Source: Haliotis asinina (Eukaryota; Mollusca; Gastropoda; Lepetellida; Haliotidae). From it: a stretch of 64,000 bases of DNA. Position numbers and translations under genes: made by a program. This document shows positions 1 to 11,224 of the stretch, in pieces (position 1 is the stretch's first letter; every line of letters starts with the position of its first letter). Below the pieces are notes generated by a model. That model was not told where the DNA came from, made no database searches, and worked only from the letters and a program-made list of their open reading frames with translations. The DNA lies in NCBI RefSeq assembly GCF_037392515.1, contig NC_090287.1, positions 13,009,001 through 13,073,000 on the forward strand, given 5' to 3'.

Positions 1-123
1 ATATAAGACTGTAATTTACGTTATCACTGTATTAATTATAATAATTATATTGTAGCTATGTGTCAGTGATGGAATATAATATACTGCAGTTTTGCAGATG
101 TTTGTGTAAAATAGATTGTGAGT

Positions 124-240
124 TAGTGTGTAAGTTTAGTTTTATGCCTTACACAGCAATATTCGAGCTATATGGTGGCGGTCTGTAAATAATCAAGTCT
201 GGACCAGACAATCCAGTGATCAACAAAACTAAACTCATTG
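124..240 (+). repeat. SINE fragment (abalone-type family A)
   Basis: Shows the recurrent family-A pattern: GTTTAGTTTTATGCC, then AGCAATATTCGAGCTATAT, then a CTGTAAATAATCAAGTCTGG block and CCAGACAATCCAGTGATCAA. The same order of blocks recurs more than ten times in this window in both orientations, which marks it as a dispersed SINE. This copy is truncated at its right end. Confidence 0.8.
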
Positions 241-556
241 AAAACTACGAAATCATATAATCTCGAAATCAGGATTTGTAGTACGAAACATTTTTGTAAA
301 CATTTCTTGTTTATTTTTGCTAATGTATGCGTTTTCCACATTATTTATTCCTTTTAATGAGAACGAGAATTTCCACAATTACAAACTTTTAAATGCTTTC
401 ATTTTGCGATGATAACTTTCACATATACATGTATGGAAGCAAGATTTTATAAGCCATACACTGCCTCAATAGTGGCGTTCCACGGCAAAGCAGAAGAAAC
501 ACGTGTATCTGGGTACATTGATCCAAAATTTTACGACAGATGAATAACATTCATAT

Positions 557-616
557 ACACACGCACACTCGCACACTCGCACACTCGCACACTCGCACAC
601 ACGCACACACGCACGC
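557..616. repeat. CA/GC-rich microsatellite
   Basis: Short runs of CACACTCG and CACACGCA units. The equivalent place in the second segmental copy (about 8322-8358) is shorter, so the array has changed length since the duplication. Confidence 0.85.
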
Positions 617-2039
617 AGGAGACGGTATAATTTGAATGCTTTCACAAGCGACGTTCTCCTCAACTCCCTCAATCATTGCTCCATAAACACAAAAGGCATA
701 CTGTCAATAGCTTAGTCAACAGTGCAACTTTACAAACCACATATCTGATCATTTACACATGAAAGAGGCGATAGCCAAGCGATGAGAGTGACGATGTCTT
801 TGAGTGGGAGTACTGACTGTCATTGAAAGTAAGACAGAATGGGTACAAATATTTCTACTCGTACCCCCGTTTATTTTGCGTTTGTCCCTTACCATGACAC
901 GTTCTGGCGATTTCACTCAGTGATACCTGCTGAAAAAAACGTGTTCAAAGGGAATACATAAAAAAAAACACTCAAAACTAGTTATGGCGGTCCAATTTTG
1001 ACGCATCACTGATAAGAATAGCTCAGATTTGTTGATAGGTAAGATACAAAGCGTTCACGCTGTTCATGTTAGTGAACGCTATGTATCTTAGCTAATTTGT
1101 TGCTAGGTAAAACTGACATGCCTTTGCATGTGTTCGTGACACTGACACCGAGAGTCAGAACATGTATCATCTTTTTATTATAATGATTTCAAAACAGTGG
1201 CTCATGATCTGTTCCTTGTTCATCCACTGCGACAGCCCTAAAAGTCACGTGTGTCCCCTGCTTGTTATTGGGATTATGCAGCACGATGCCGGAAGTATAT
1301 AAAAATGTAAACAATAAACACCTCGGGAAATCTCGCACATTACACGACTCATAGATGTGATGAGTTCATCACTTAAAGTTAAATACATGCTTCTGGTAAT
1401 AATTTTGTGTTACGGTTCGGCCTCTCTTGTAATTATCGGTCTTTCAGTGTCGTAAATCGAGGTTCGACCATTGCCATTTGTGACGGGACAAACAAGTGAC
1501 GTCACATTAAGCTGTATGACACAATAATCACGAGAAGATGTTTGAACCCGAAATGGTTTTACGAAACGTCGACAGGCCAGTCAATTCTAAGAGTCTTAAT
1601 GAGTAATGACGATGACTGAAATATGGCTTTTATATTCGAGGCAACAGTCATAAACCCAACCACGCCATAAGTCGCTTCACAAGGATAGCCTCAATCAATC
1701 AGCATGCTAGCATGCTATCACAGAACGTGTACAGTTCTAAATACATGTGTCATAAAGTGACCGGTAGCTTGTAAATCATCTGCTAATATTTGCACTGAAC
1801 AACAGCCAGACCACCAGTTGTATGGAGTTTATAAGACTGCAGGGGTATCTTTCGTTGCTTGCGTCAGTGGCTGCTTCAAAACTACAAAGGAACTTTAAAT
1901 TAAAGTTGCGCCGAACACGAGATGTGGGCCTATACATTATACTCTCGGAAAATATGAATACATACAACGCCTTTCAGAACATAACTTGTGATCTCACTTT
2001 CTCAGTAAAGTACAAATACTTGTACTTTGGGGGGTTAAG

Positions 2040-2125
2040 ACCCACACGGGATTCGAACCCACGCTATCAGAGTTAGGCTCCTAATTATTAGCACAAAGCC
2101 AAGGCTTTAACCCATCGTGCAGAGT
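2040..2125 (-). repeat. tRNA-like SINE head
   Basis: On the minus strand this reads as a tRNA-like sequence with a B-box match GGTTCGAATCC and an A-box-like TGGGTTAAAGCC about 55 bases upstream. The long spacing and poor stems suggest a tRNA-derived SINE remnant and not a working tRNA gene. The same sequence is present in the second segmental copy near 9768-9855. Confidence 0.45.
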
Positions 2126-2169
2126 TATGTGCCTTGGGCACACCAGGCACCTATGATCATGTGTTCCCG

Positions 2170-2237
2170 CAAAGGCAAACTGTAACGCAAATGGGGTTGC
2201 GGAGTATAGAGAATATGACAAGTCTGCTATATGCAGC
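2170..2237. repeat. Half of a foldback element (same family as 24164-24314)
   Basis: The last 70 bases of copy 1 match one arm of the complete foldback element at 24164-24314 (GGCAAACTGTAACGCAAATG, then a purine-rich stretch ending near GACAAGTCTG). The second segmental copy has the same arm at about 9904-9985 and continues a little further into it, through GCGAGCGAAGCGAGC. Only one arm is present in each, so these are partial copies at the duplication edge. Confidence 0.7.
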
Positions 2238-2530
2238 TATATACGTGTTACATCAGTGTCCAGGCATAAATCCATATACATGTTACATCTGTGTCCAGGC
2301 ATACATCCATACACGTGTTACATGTGTGTGCAGGTATATATCCCTACATGTGTTACATCTCTGTCCAGGAATAGATCTATGTATGTGTTACATCCGTGTC
2401 CAGGCATACATCCATAAATGTGTTATATCTGTGTCCAGGTATAAATCCATATACGTGTTGACCTGTGTCCAGTTACAGATCCACATACGTCTTACATCTG
2501 TGTCCAGACAAGGACCCATGCACATGCAAT
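2238..2530. repeat. Degenerate minisatellite, about 36-bp unit
   Basis: About eight imperfect units containing TGTTACATCTGTGTCCAGGC and a variable TATA-rich part. The array keeps one frame open by chance of its unit length, which produces a 187-codon open frame (2134-2697) that is not a credible gene: its translation is only the repeat. Confidence 0.85.
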
Positions 2531-3207
2531 CCTACATCAACCCATGGGCCCCAAGGGACCAGCGAACAAGGTATTTATCTTACCCATGCGAATCTTGCAT
2601 CTTGTTGTTTTTCCCCGCAGGTATTCTCTTATTAAAATCTCCGCGGTGTATTTTCCCTTCTTCGTATTCACAGGGACTACATTTGAACGTTTTGTGAAAT
2701 GTTTTCTTAGCGATCGCTAGATTTTACAGACGACATAAGAAAAGCATCCATTTCCATTAGCAAAATATCGGTAATTTTCGTACATCATGCATCTTTCAAT
2801 GTTTTTTCGACAAAGAGAAGTACTACTACGAAGTACGGAATGAGTTGCCATTGGCAGCGAGGTACACTGCAATATACCTCGCTTGTAAGAGGGGTACACT
2901 GAATAATATATAAGAGCGCTTTGCCGATGAAAACGGCATTTATGTGTAATGTAAGATAATAAACTTTACTCTCAAAATATGCCTGAATTTTTCACTCTCC
3001 TGGGTATTTATTAATTATCAGAGAGAATGTGTAAATTTTCACAGAAATCAAGGGGTTTGGGACATAAAATAAAATACAATAAAGTCCACCTTCCCGACCT
3101 AAAGTTCTTTGAAAAAGTGATGGCCTACTTTATACATGGCCTAATGGGTGGTTAATTGAAAGACCGGTAGTAATATGAGAATCAACGACAAACACACGCC
3201 TCTCCGT
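2531..3207. other. No gene seen
   Basis: AT-rich DNA without a supported exon, RNA gene or clear repeat. Short open frames here have no recognisable protein content. Confidence 0.6.
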
Positions 3208-3345
3208 CATGTACGTCTGACCAGACAATCCTGTGATCAACATCACGAGCATTGATCTATACAATTGGGATACGATGATATGAATTAACTAAGACAACGA
3301 ACTCAACCACCCGATCCTGTCCTAACCCCGGACCTTCACGGGTAA
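3208..3345 (+). repeat. SINE fragment (family A)
   Basis: Contains CCAGACAATCCTGTGATCAA, GAGCATTGATCTATACAA and GGGATACGATG, followed by an ACCACCCGATCCTGTC block. These are the right-hand blocks of SINE family A; the left head is missing. Confidence 0.75.
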
Positions 3346-3363
3346 GAACATATGAGATCCAAA

Positions 3364-4290
3364 GGAAGAACACCATCAGTGATTTGTAATGACTATCGGA
3401 TTGTTGGTTCTCAAGTCTTGGATAAAAGGTGTAGACGCACAACGTTCATTTAGCTATGGTGGTTTTGTTGTTGTTGTTTTGTTTTGTTTCCAAAGTTTTG
3501 TTTTGTTTTCTTTTTCTTTTCTTTTTTGTCTCCTTCTCTGTGTGTGTGGAGTGGGGTGAGGGGGTATTTCTTTCTCTCTCTCTTCTTCTTTGTTAACATT
3601 GTTTTATTGTTCGTTAAACATGATTTATCAATGGTGTTAACCCAATCTAAAGGGAACATGCCAAGGGAAAAGGTCGGTTGTTATGTTGTGTGCGTGTTCT
3701 CAACTGTTGGATAGAGGTTGAAGCTTAGAAAATGCAGCTTTAGGCAAACAAACTGTAAATTCAGATGATCTATTTAGCTATAATGTTCCGACAATATTCA
3801 CGATATAAGGAAGAACACCATCAGTGATTTGTAATGACTGTCGGACTGTTGGTTCTCAAGTCTTGGATAAAAGGTGTAGACGCACAACGTTCATTTAGCT
3901 ATGATGGTTTTGTTCTTGCTGTTTTTGTTGTTTTGCTTTGGTTTTTTTTTGGTTTTTTGTTTTGTTTGTTTGTTTATTTTTCTTTGTGTGTGTGTGTGTG
4001 TGTGGGTGGGTGTGGGTGGGTAGGTGTCGGGTGGGGGGTGAGGGGGTATTTCTCTCTCTCTTCTTTCTTCTTTGTTAACATTGTTTTATTGTTCGTTAAA
4101 CATGATTTAGCTATGGTGTTAACCCAATGTATCCTAACATGCCAAAGGATTAAGGTCAGTTGTTATGTTGTGTGCGTGTTCTCAACTTTTGGGGAAAGTT
4201 TGAAGCTTAGAAAATGCAGCTTTAGGCAAACAAACTGTAAATTCAGATGATTTATTTAGCTATAATGTTAAGACAATATTCACAATATAA
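3364..4290. repeat. Tandem duplication of about 445 bp (two copies)
   Basis: A segment beginning GGAAGAACACCATCAGTGAT is present at about 3364-3808 and again at about 3809-4290. Both copies carry a T/G-rich low-complexity block, which has expanded to a GT/GGGT microsatellite near 3983-4040 in the second copy. The open frames here are T-rich translations of that block. A minus-strand AATAAA at 4251-4256 lies about 210 bases beyond the stop codon of the M4 peptidase gene and could be its polyadenylation signal. Confidence 0.85.
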
Positions 4291-4464
4291 GACGTTTGTC
4301 ATTACAATGCACTATTCATTCATACACAAAGGTGGCGTATGGAGTTCAAGTTCTATTTCTCTCAAAGTGACGATTCGGTGCATAGGAATATCTGTACATT
4401 CATTGAAAAGAGGCACTAACAGGACATTGACTAATAATCGTCTCTAAAGTGTCACTTAAAGTTA

Positions 4465-6501
4465 TCATTCATAAGAGATTCGGACGTTGACGTAAGTGAA
4501 GGCACTTTCAACGTCAGCAGATACACGTAGATACAACGACGGTGACCCAGATGGAAGCTGGTACGTCAGCTCGTTTGTTGCCATGGACACCGGGGTTGAT
4601 AACTCAGAGTTGTCATAAATGGTAAAGTTCATGAAGTAGTCCTGTCTGGATGACGTTACGACGACGCGGGTTGACTCTGATGAAGGCGACAACATAAATA
4701 CAGGACGGTGGGCGGAGGAGACGGTGAGATCTGTCAGGTTCTCGCTCTCAGACACCGTTTCCATGAAGGTCGGTTCATCACACCCACTGAAAGTGATCCC
4801 TACCACTTGGAAGGATCGTTTTATCACCAGATAATCATAGCCGAGGTCATAGCATGCACGCATCACGTCACAGGCACCTTCCTCAAAAGTGGTGGAACGA
4901 CCCCAGTAGATGATGTTAGCTCGGAGGAAACACTCGAAAGCCTCTCTGATCGGCATGTTGTTTTCTTTCACTATCTGGTAGAATGCGCGGTTGAAGATAC
5001 CGCTGCTGTAGTGAACATTGACGTCGTCGTTGTAGTCCTTGGTGTGGTTGAGAGACCTACCGTCTCTGCTAGGGTTTTCAAAGTAACGCAGGGCACCAGT
5101 GGTACTCTTAAAGATTTCAGATCCCACCAACCAGTCATTGGAACCACGGGCAAACATCTCAGTTGTCTCCCCTGTAATATCCGAGAATGCTTCGTTGATG
5201 CCGCCAGACTGATCGTCGTAGATGAGGTTGGAGTTTTGGCTTGTGACTCCATGGGCAAGTTCGTGGGCTACGACATCCTGGTTGACCAGCGGATAGAACG
5301 TTCTTCGACCGTCCCCGAAGGTGAGACTGCTACCGTCCCAGAAGGCGTTCTCGTAGTTGGTACTGTAGTGGACGAATAGCACTGGCTTGAAGTTAAGGGG
5401 GGTGATCTTGTACCATTCGATAAACATACGGGCAGATTTGGTGCCAAAGTTCATGGCGTCCAGAACGGGGGAGTAGGCACCGTTGACAGCGTCGTCGTAG
5501 CCGTCGGCACACGTATAGGTGGAGGCGACACGACTGCTCCTATCTGTTCCCTGTTTCAAGTCTACCACTTTGACGTAGGCGTTCTCTAGAGTGCAGATGG
5601 AGCCACTGACGGTAGTATTGAGGCACAGAGGAGGAACGCCGTACACGTATTTACCGACCTTCTCGTTGCCGCCTTCACCTCTGGCAGGGTCGACACAGGC
5701 TGTTGGGTCAGTGGTTGTTGGTGCTGTTGTTACTGGCGTGCCTGTGTTCCTGCCTTGAGTTGTATCTGCGTCACACTGGTCATCGGTGGTTTCTTCGCTG
5801 GAGGTAGGGTCCTCAGGAGTCGTTGTCGGCTCGGGCTCTGGAGAGGTGTTTTCTTCACATTCGTCCTGACGTCTCACCACGACGCTGTCCTGGATATTGT
5901 TGAAAGTGAGGAGGACACTCAGGTCGCAGGCATCCACGAAATAACAGGGCCGACTTGGCCTGTCACCCTTCATGTAGAAGAAGTTGATTTCATAGGTCAG
6001 ACGAGCAACGCCGTCCTTTTTGACGTAGACGTTCTTCTTGACCTGGAAATTACTGACCTGAGACTCTGTGATCCCTTCCTGGTTGAGCGCTACCCTCATG
6101 ACGGTGGCGTGTGGTTGCTGACAGTCCTCGGGGTTGGGGATATCTTCCTCCAGGGATGTGTAAATTTCACCACTGACAACACCCGTGTAACCGAGACTGG
6201 GGTTGACGTCGGCAGCTACATTCCCTCCAACTACTTCCAGACCCCCGTAGGTTTGCTGGAGACGCTCCTTGACCATCCCACGTGCTGTTTTTAGCGACCC
6301 CCCAGGGACGATGGCGTTCTTCCCATGTAGTCCCAGCTCTGAACACAGCTCTGCACGAGTGCCGTGATATCCGGGCTCTGATTTCAGACGTCGGGCGACT
6401 CCAGCAACATTCACTCGCCATGCCGCCTCGACACTGTACACAGTCAGGGCCAACAAACCTGAAAATAAAACCAAGCATATGAACATATCTGTTTTGGCCA
6501 T
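4465..6501 (-). CDS. Secreted M4 family (thermolysin-like) zinc metallopeptidase
   Basis: One uninterrupted 678-codon frame. I chose the ATG at 6499-6501 because it starts a good signal peptide (MAKTDMF followed by a Leu/Val-rich core); the frame stays open 18 codons further upstream to 6555. Order of parts, numbered from this start: signal peptide 1-26; FTP/PepSY-type propeptide about 70-205; Thr/Pro/Ser-rich linker about 215-272; M4 catalytic domain about 275-585; beta-rich C-terminal region to 678. Catalytic signatures are all present: HELAH at 413-417, the third zinc ligand Glu437 in GGINEAFSD exactly 20 residues later, and the active-site His497 in VHYSSGIFN. NYENAFWDG is also typical of M4. 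Members are made as inactive secreted precursors that cleave peptide bonds before hydrophobic residues. M4 peptidases are mainly bacterial and fungal, so an animal copy is notable. The intact motifs suggest a functional enzyme. Confidence 0.93.
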   Translation of the reverse strand: MAKTDMFICLVLFSGLLALTVYSVEAAWRVNVAGVARRLKSEPGYHGTRAELCSELGLHGKNAIVPGGSLKTARGMVKERLQQTYGGLEVVGGNVAADVNPSLGYTGVVSGEIYTSLEEDIPNPEDCQQPHATVMRVALNQEGITESQVSNFQVKKNVYVKKDGVARLTYEINFFYMKGDRPSRPCYFVDACDLSVLLTFNNIQDSVVVRRQDECEENTSPEPEPTTTPEDPTSSEETTDDQCDADTTQGRNTGTPVTTAPTTTDPTACVDPARGEGGNEKVGKYVYGVPPLCLNTTVSGSICTLENAYVKVVDLKQGTDRSSRVASTYTCADGYDDAVNGAYSPVLDAMNFGTKSARMFIEWYKITPLNFKPVLFVHYSTNYENAFWDGSSLTFGDGRRTFYPLVNQDVVAHELAHGVTSQNSNLIYDDQSGGINEAFSDITGETTEMFARGSNDWLVGSEIFKSTTGALRYFENPSRDGRSLNHTKDYNDDVNVHYSSGIFNRAFYQIVKENNMPIREAFECFLRANIIYWGRSTTFEEGACDVMRACYDLGYDYLVIKRSFQVVGITFSGCDEPTFMETVSESENLTDLTVSSAHRPVFMLSPSSESTRVVVTSSRQDYFMNFTIYDNSELSTPVSMATNELTYQLPSGSPSLYLRVSADVESAFTYVNVRISYE

Positions 6502-6659
6502 TATAGAATAATCATAGAGATCAGTCACCAAGCAAAAATAGGCGATGTGTATCAATTCAATGGGGTACAGCTCAGTATACCATCAAATACATTCCCTGTA
6601 TGAGCATCGTGACGTGTTAATTGTTTGAAGTGGCCCTTGACATTTTTTTTTTTTTTTTT

Positions 6660-6830
6660 TGGGTGGGGGGGTCAGTGGGTTGGCCATGTGGTTAAAGTGT
6701 TCGCACGTCGCGCCGAATACCCAGGTTCGAGTCCCCAATATGTGATGCGCATTTCTGGTGTCCCCCCGCCGTGAGATTGCTGGAATATTGCTAAACGCGG
6801 CGTAATACTAAACTCACTCACTCACTCACT
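6660..6830 (+). repeat. tRNA-derived SINE (family B) in the M4 5' intron
   Basis: A poly-T run is followed by a tRNA-like head (GGGTTGGCCATGTGGTTAAA as A-box region, exact B box GGTTCGAGTCC), then GGTGTCCCCCGCCGTGAGAT, TGCTGGAATATTGCTAAA and an ACTCACTCACTCACT tail. This is the best example in the window of the tRNA-headed SINE. Confidence 0.85.
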
Positions 6831-6865
6831 CCGTGACATATAGTTGAAAGTTCTGCTCAACAGTC

Positions 6866-7090
6866 AATGAGAGTGAGTGAGTGATTTTAGTTTTACGCTT
6901 AGGCAGCAATATTCCAGCTACGTGGCCATTATCAGCCCTTAACTAATAGAGTCCCAGATAATCCAGTGATCAACAGTGTGAGCATCAGTCTACGCAAATG
7001 GGATACGATGTCTTGTGTCAACCGTGTCAACGAGCCAGACCACTCGATCCCGTTTGTCGCCTCCAGTGACAAGCATGTGGTACCGAAGAT
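6866..7090 (+). repeat. SINE (family A)
   Basis: GTGAGTGAGTG head, TTTTAGTTTTACGC, AGCAATATTCCAGCTACGTG, CCAGATAATCCAGTGATCAA, GAGCATCAGTCTACGCAAATG and CACTCGATCCCGTTTGTCGC in the normal family order. Nearly complete. Confidence 0.85.
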
Positions 7091-7489
7091 CAGTTTTAGT
7101 ATCGGTTCTAGTCAATACGAAGACTGATACTAACTTACCTAGGTGTATAAGCGGGAGATTCATCCTGTTCAGACAATGGTGTGACTGGTCTGTAAGAAAC
7201 GGGAAAACAAGTATTCAATGTGCTCATTTACGGTATTGAGGAAATCAGACTCAAAACCTATAATAAAGGGTTCGAATGAGAGGTGGGGCTCTTGTTTCTT
7301 GGTCTCTCAGTTCTATATGCTCACGGGTTGCCCCAAATCTGCGAACTGTTTATATCTAGTAGCCGTATTTAACTGAAATACTGTTCAACACGATGTCAAG
7401 TACATCCCTCTCGGTGTTATGAAGCTCGTCCATTTAGTCAAGTAGATGTTATTAACTAAATAAGGAGTATAACCAAAGCTCCACTTACC

Positions 7490-7530
7490 TGTGAGGAGGT
7501 GTGAGAGGGATCCTATTCCAAGAGGAGGAT
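7490..7530 (-). other. Probable non-coding first exon of the M4 peptidase gene
   Basis: About 30 bases downstream of a minus-strand TATA box lies a short stretch with no ATG that ends in CTCACAG followed by a consensus splice donor GTAAGT (donor at 7488-7489). The matching acceptor is not clear. A strong acceptor-like GGTTTTATTTTCAG ends at about 6460, but it lies inside the signal-peptide coding sequence, so its use would remove the start codon. The exon is therefore an inference from promoter and donor only. Confidence 0.5.
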
Positions 7531-7552
7531 GACCAGTGACCAGTGTCCACGG

Positions 7553-7560
7553 TTTATATA
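7553..7560 (-). promoter_or_regulatory. TATA box of the M4 peptidase gene
   Basis: TATATAAA on the minus strand, about 1.05 kb upstream of the M4 start codon and about 65 bases upstream of a consensus splice donor. Position and orientation fit a core promoter for that gene. Confidence 0.5.
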
Positions 7561-7765
7561 TCATGGCGATACAACAACGGACACCTGCTCTGAAAAGTAA
7601 TAATTAACCATCTATGTCCCCCAGCTATTTTTTCAATGATGAAGCCCACTCTGCACCACAGCAGACAATGATGTAAGTACAACTCTAATTAAGAGAGATA
7701 CAGGTCAGGTTATTCCATCAATGGACCCGAGGAATGTCCCACGTGTTGTAGGTTAGTATTATGTA

Positions 7766-9966
7766 ATATAAGACTGTAATTTACGTTATCACTGTATTAA
7801 TTATAATAATTATATTGTAGCTATGTGTCAGTGATGGAATATAATATACTGCAGTTTTGCAGATGTTTGTGTGAAATAGATTGTGAGTTAGTGTGTAAGT
7901 TTAGTTTTATGCCTTACACAGCAATATTCGAGCTATATGGTGGCGGTCTGTAAATAATCAAGTCTGGACCAGACAATCCAGTGATCAACAAAACTAAACT
8001 CATAGAAAACTAAGAAATCACATAATCTTGAAATCAGGATTTGTAGTACGAAACATTTTTGTAAACATTTCTTGTTTATCTTTTCTAATGTATGTGTTAC
8101 ACGTTATTTATTCCTCTTAATGAGAACAAGAATTTCCACAATATTACATACTTTTAAATGCTTTCATTTTGCGATGTTAACTTTCACATATACATGTATG
8201 GAAGCAAGACTTTATAAGCCTTACACTTCCTCAATAGTGGCGTTCCACGGCAAAGCAGAAGAAACACGTGTATCCGGGAACATTGATCCAAAATTTTACG
8301 ACAGATGAATAACATTCATATTCACACGCACACACGCACACACGCACACACGCACGCAGGAGACGGTATAATTTGAATGCTTTCACAAGCGACGTTCTCC
8401 TCAACTCTGTCAATCACAGCTCCATAAACACAAAAGGCCTACTGTCAATCGATTAGTCAACAGTGCAGCTTTACAAACCACATATCTGATCATTTACACA
8501 TGAAAGAGGCGATAGCCAAGCGATGAGAGTGACAATGTCTTTGAGTGGGAGTACTGACTGTCATTGAAAGTAAGACAGAATGGGTACAAATATTTCTACT
8601 CGTACCCCCGTTTATTTTGCGTTTGTCCCTTACCATGACACGTTCTGGCGATTTCACTCAGTGATACCTGCTGAAAAAACGTGTTCAAAGGGAATACATA
8701 AAAAAACACTCAAAACTAGTTATGGCGGTCCAATTTTGACGCATCACTGATAAGAATAGCTCAGATTTGTTGATAGGTAAGATACAAAGCGTTCACGCTG
8801 TTCATGTTAGTGAACGCTATGCATCTTAGCTAATTTGTTGCTAGGTAAAACTGACATGCCTTTGCATGTGTTCGTGACACTGACACCGAGAGTCAGAACA
8901 TGTATCATCTTTTTATTATAATGATTTCAAAACAGTGGCTCATGATCTGTTCCACTGCGACAGCCCTAAAAGTCACGTGTGTCCCCTGCTTGTTATTGGG
9001 ATTATGCAGCACGATGCCGGAAATATAAAAAAATGTAAACAATAAACACCTCGGGAAATCTCGCACATTACACGACTCATAGATGTGATGAGTTCATCAC
9101 TTAAAGTTAAATACATGCTTCTGGTAATAATTTTGTGTTACGGTTCGGCCTCTCTTGTAATTATCGGTCTTTCAGTGTAGTAATTCGAGGTTCGACCATC
9201 GCCATTTGTGACGGGACAAACAAGTGACGTCACATTAATCTGTATGACACAATAATCACGAGAAGATGTTTGAACTGAAAATGGTTTTACGAAACGTCGA
9301 CAGGCCAATCAAATCTAAGAGTCTTAATGAGTAATGACGGTGACTGAAATATGGGTTCTATATTCGAGGCAACAGTCATAAACCCAACCACGCCATAAGT
9401 CGGTTCACAAGGATAGCCTCAATCAATCATCATGCTAGCATGCTATCACAGAACGTCTACAGTTTTAAATACACGTGCCATAAACTGACCGGTAGCTTGT
9501 AAATCATCTGCTAATATTTGCACTGAACAACAGCCAGACCACCATTTGTATGGAGTATATAAGATTACAGAGGTATCTTACGTTGCTTACGTCAGTGGCT
9601 GCTTCAAAATCACAAAGGAACTTTAAATCAAAGTTACTCCGTACACATTAGAAGATGTGGGCCTATACATTATACTCTCGGAAAATATGAATACATACCA
9701 TGCCTTTCAAAACTTAAATTGCGATCTCACTTTCTCAGTAAAGTACAAATACTTGTACTTTGGGGGATTAAGACCCACACGGTATTCGAACCCACGCTAT
9801 CATAGTTAGGCTCCTAATTATTAGCACAAAGCCAAGGCTTTAACCCATCGTGCAGAGTTATGTGCCTTGGGCACACCAGGCACCTATGATCATGTGTTCC
9901 AGCACAGGCAAACTGTAACGCAAATGGGGTTGCGGAGCATAGAAAATATGACAAGTCTGCCATATG
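7766..9966. repeat. 2.2 kb segmental duplication, copy 2
   Basis: Direct-orientation partner of 1-2237, with a SINE fragment near 7891-8000, the shorter CA microsatellite and the tRNA-like head near 9768-9855 at equivalent places. It lies directly upstream of the M4 peptidase promoter. Copy 2 diverges from copy 1 inside the half foldback element. Confidence 0.95.
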
Positions 9967-10177
9967 CGAGCGAAGCGAGCAAATGTTGGCAACGTACTTT
10001 CCTCGCTTCGGATCGAAAAATATTTTTCATAGCAAAACAAAATATCGCCACCATCAAAAGTATACACCCATTTCTTCACTCTGTTGTCCCCTCACATTTC
10101 CAACCCAATGTTGAACAATTATCCACGTGAAATATTTGTTTTTCCAAATTATATAGCGCAACTGGTGGTAGATCAGA

Positions 10178-10501
10178 CCGTTCTTCGCCTCCACTCCCCC
10201 TTCCAGCTTCCGGTTCAACGGAGTGAAGGAACAGGAGGGTATTATTCCATATGGAATACTTACAGTTACCTCCCCTGCTTCATTTGCCCGTGACGCCAGA
10301 AGTGGTGGGTTCTTTTTTCATGTACAATACATGTTTCGTAAATTCTAACAATAGCGACGACAGATAAGACAAATAAACTCCAACAGGTTCATGATAAGAT
10401 TAAGCAGTATGGTATTTCTTCTTGATTTCTGCTTATTCTTGTTCCGTTACTTCGTTCAACCGGAAGCTGGCAGGAGTAACGGACACGAGGAACGAGTTTC
10501 C
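10178..10501. repeat. MITE-like inverted repeat
   Basis: Arms at about 10178-10243 and 10433-10501 are inverted and imperfect, sharing CCAGCTTCCGGTT and GGAACA blocks. The interior codes for nothing recognisable. No clear target-site duplication was found, so the family is not assigned. Confidence 0.55.
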
Positions 10502-11224
10502 CTGTGGTTCCAGTTCCGGTTTGTTCCCGCTATGTTCTCAGCACTGCAATTATCCTCGGTCTGCTAACTGGATACACAAAATCTTCGAGAACCAAAGAAA
10601 AAAATACCGTGGCCTAATGTCATGCTTTTCTGTCATTATTGCTCACGGTTTACGAGGCTCTTCATTCGACTGATTGTAACTCATACGTGCACGTGCGACC
10701 ATAAAGGTTATGAGACATCATATGTTGTCTGTGCTGGCATTGTGCTAGAGGGCTTTCCCCGTAAGGATAAGCACACCTGTCATAGTTAGTCTATCAACAC
10801 TTCTCGAGACCATATGCATAGAGAGAAAGTTTTGGGGGAGAAAATAAGAATAATGTATACTTTTGTTTGTTTATGTCGTTGTCAACATCCAATTACAATG
10901 AAGTAATAAAGTGTCAGTCTGACAAATTGGGCTTTACGGGTAAAGCTGATTAACTGTTTATTGTTTCAATCCCTCTTTCGAGATAATAATTAATAATAGT
11001 AGTTATTCCAACAAACACACTCACTCAGGGTGGTACACATAAACATCAGAACACAACCAACTCCATTTTTTTAGCAATAATTAACCGTACATAAGTACAG
11101 CAGGATGTTTTCGCTTGGTGTCAGGGTCAGAATGATTTACAGCCAGCGACAGCCCTCAAGTGTTCAACAATAAAACTCCAGCACGTTGAAAACAGTTTAT
11201 CCTCTCCCTGTCGCCGATTTCAAA
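10502..11224. other. Upstream region of the receptor gene, no other gene seen
   Basis: No exon or RNA gene is supported. The last part (about 11100-11224) should hold the promoter and 5' untranslated region of the receptor gene; no TATA box at a convincing distance was seen. Confidence 0.5.

Larger units (their letters stand above)
1..2237. repeat. 2.2 kb segmental duplication, copy 1 (runs off left edge)
   Basis: The sequence from base 1 to about 2237 is repeated in the same orientation from about 7766 to 9966, with scattered single-base changes and small indels throughout. Matching starts at the first base, so the true left end is outside the window. The right end is abrupt: copy 1 passes into a minisatellite and copy 2 into unrelated DNA. 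The segment contains a SINE, a CA-rich microsatellite (about 557-616), a short hairpin near 1039-1090 and a tRNA-like stretch near 2040-2125. No gene is supported inside it. Confidence 0.95.

Noticed and set aside
2040-2125. Functional tRNA gene on the minus strand
   Set aside because: It has good A and B boxes but poor stems, and it is duplicated within the repeat; a SINE head is more likely.
2134-2697. 187-codon plus-strand open frame
   Set aside because: Made by the 36-bp minisatellite; the translation is a repeating VLHLCPGI-like pattern with no protein family character.
4708-6294. Long plus-strand open frames (223 and 179 codons) across the M4 gene
   Set aside because: They are antisense shadows of the M4 peptidase frame, and their translations lack any domain signature.
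1-9966. Two direct 2.2 kb copies as long terminal repeats of a retroelement around the M4 gene
   Set aside because: The copies have no TG...CA ends, contain SINEs and satellites, and enclose no retroelement genes. Segmental duplication explains them better.
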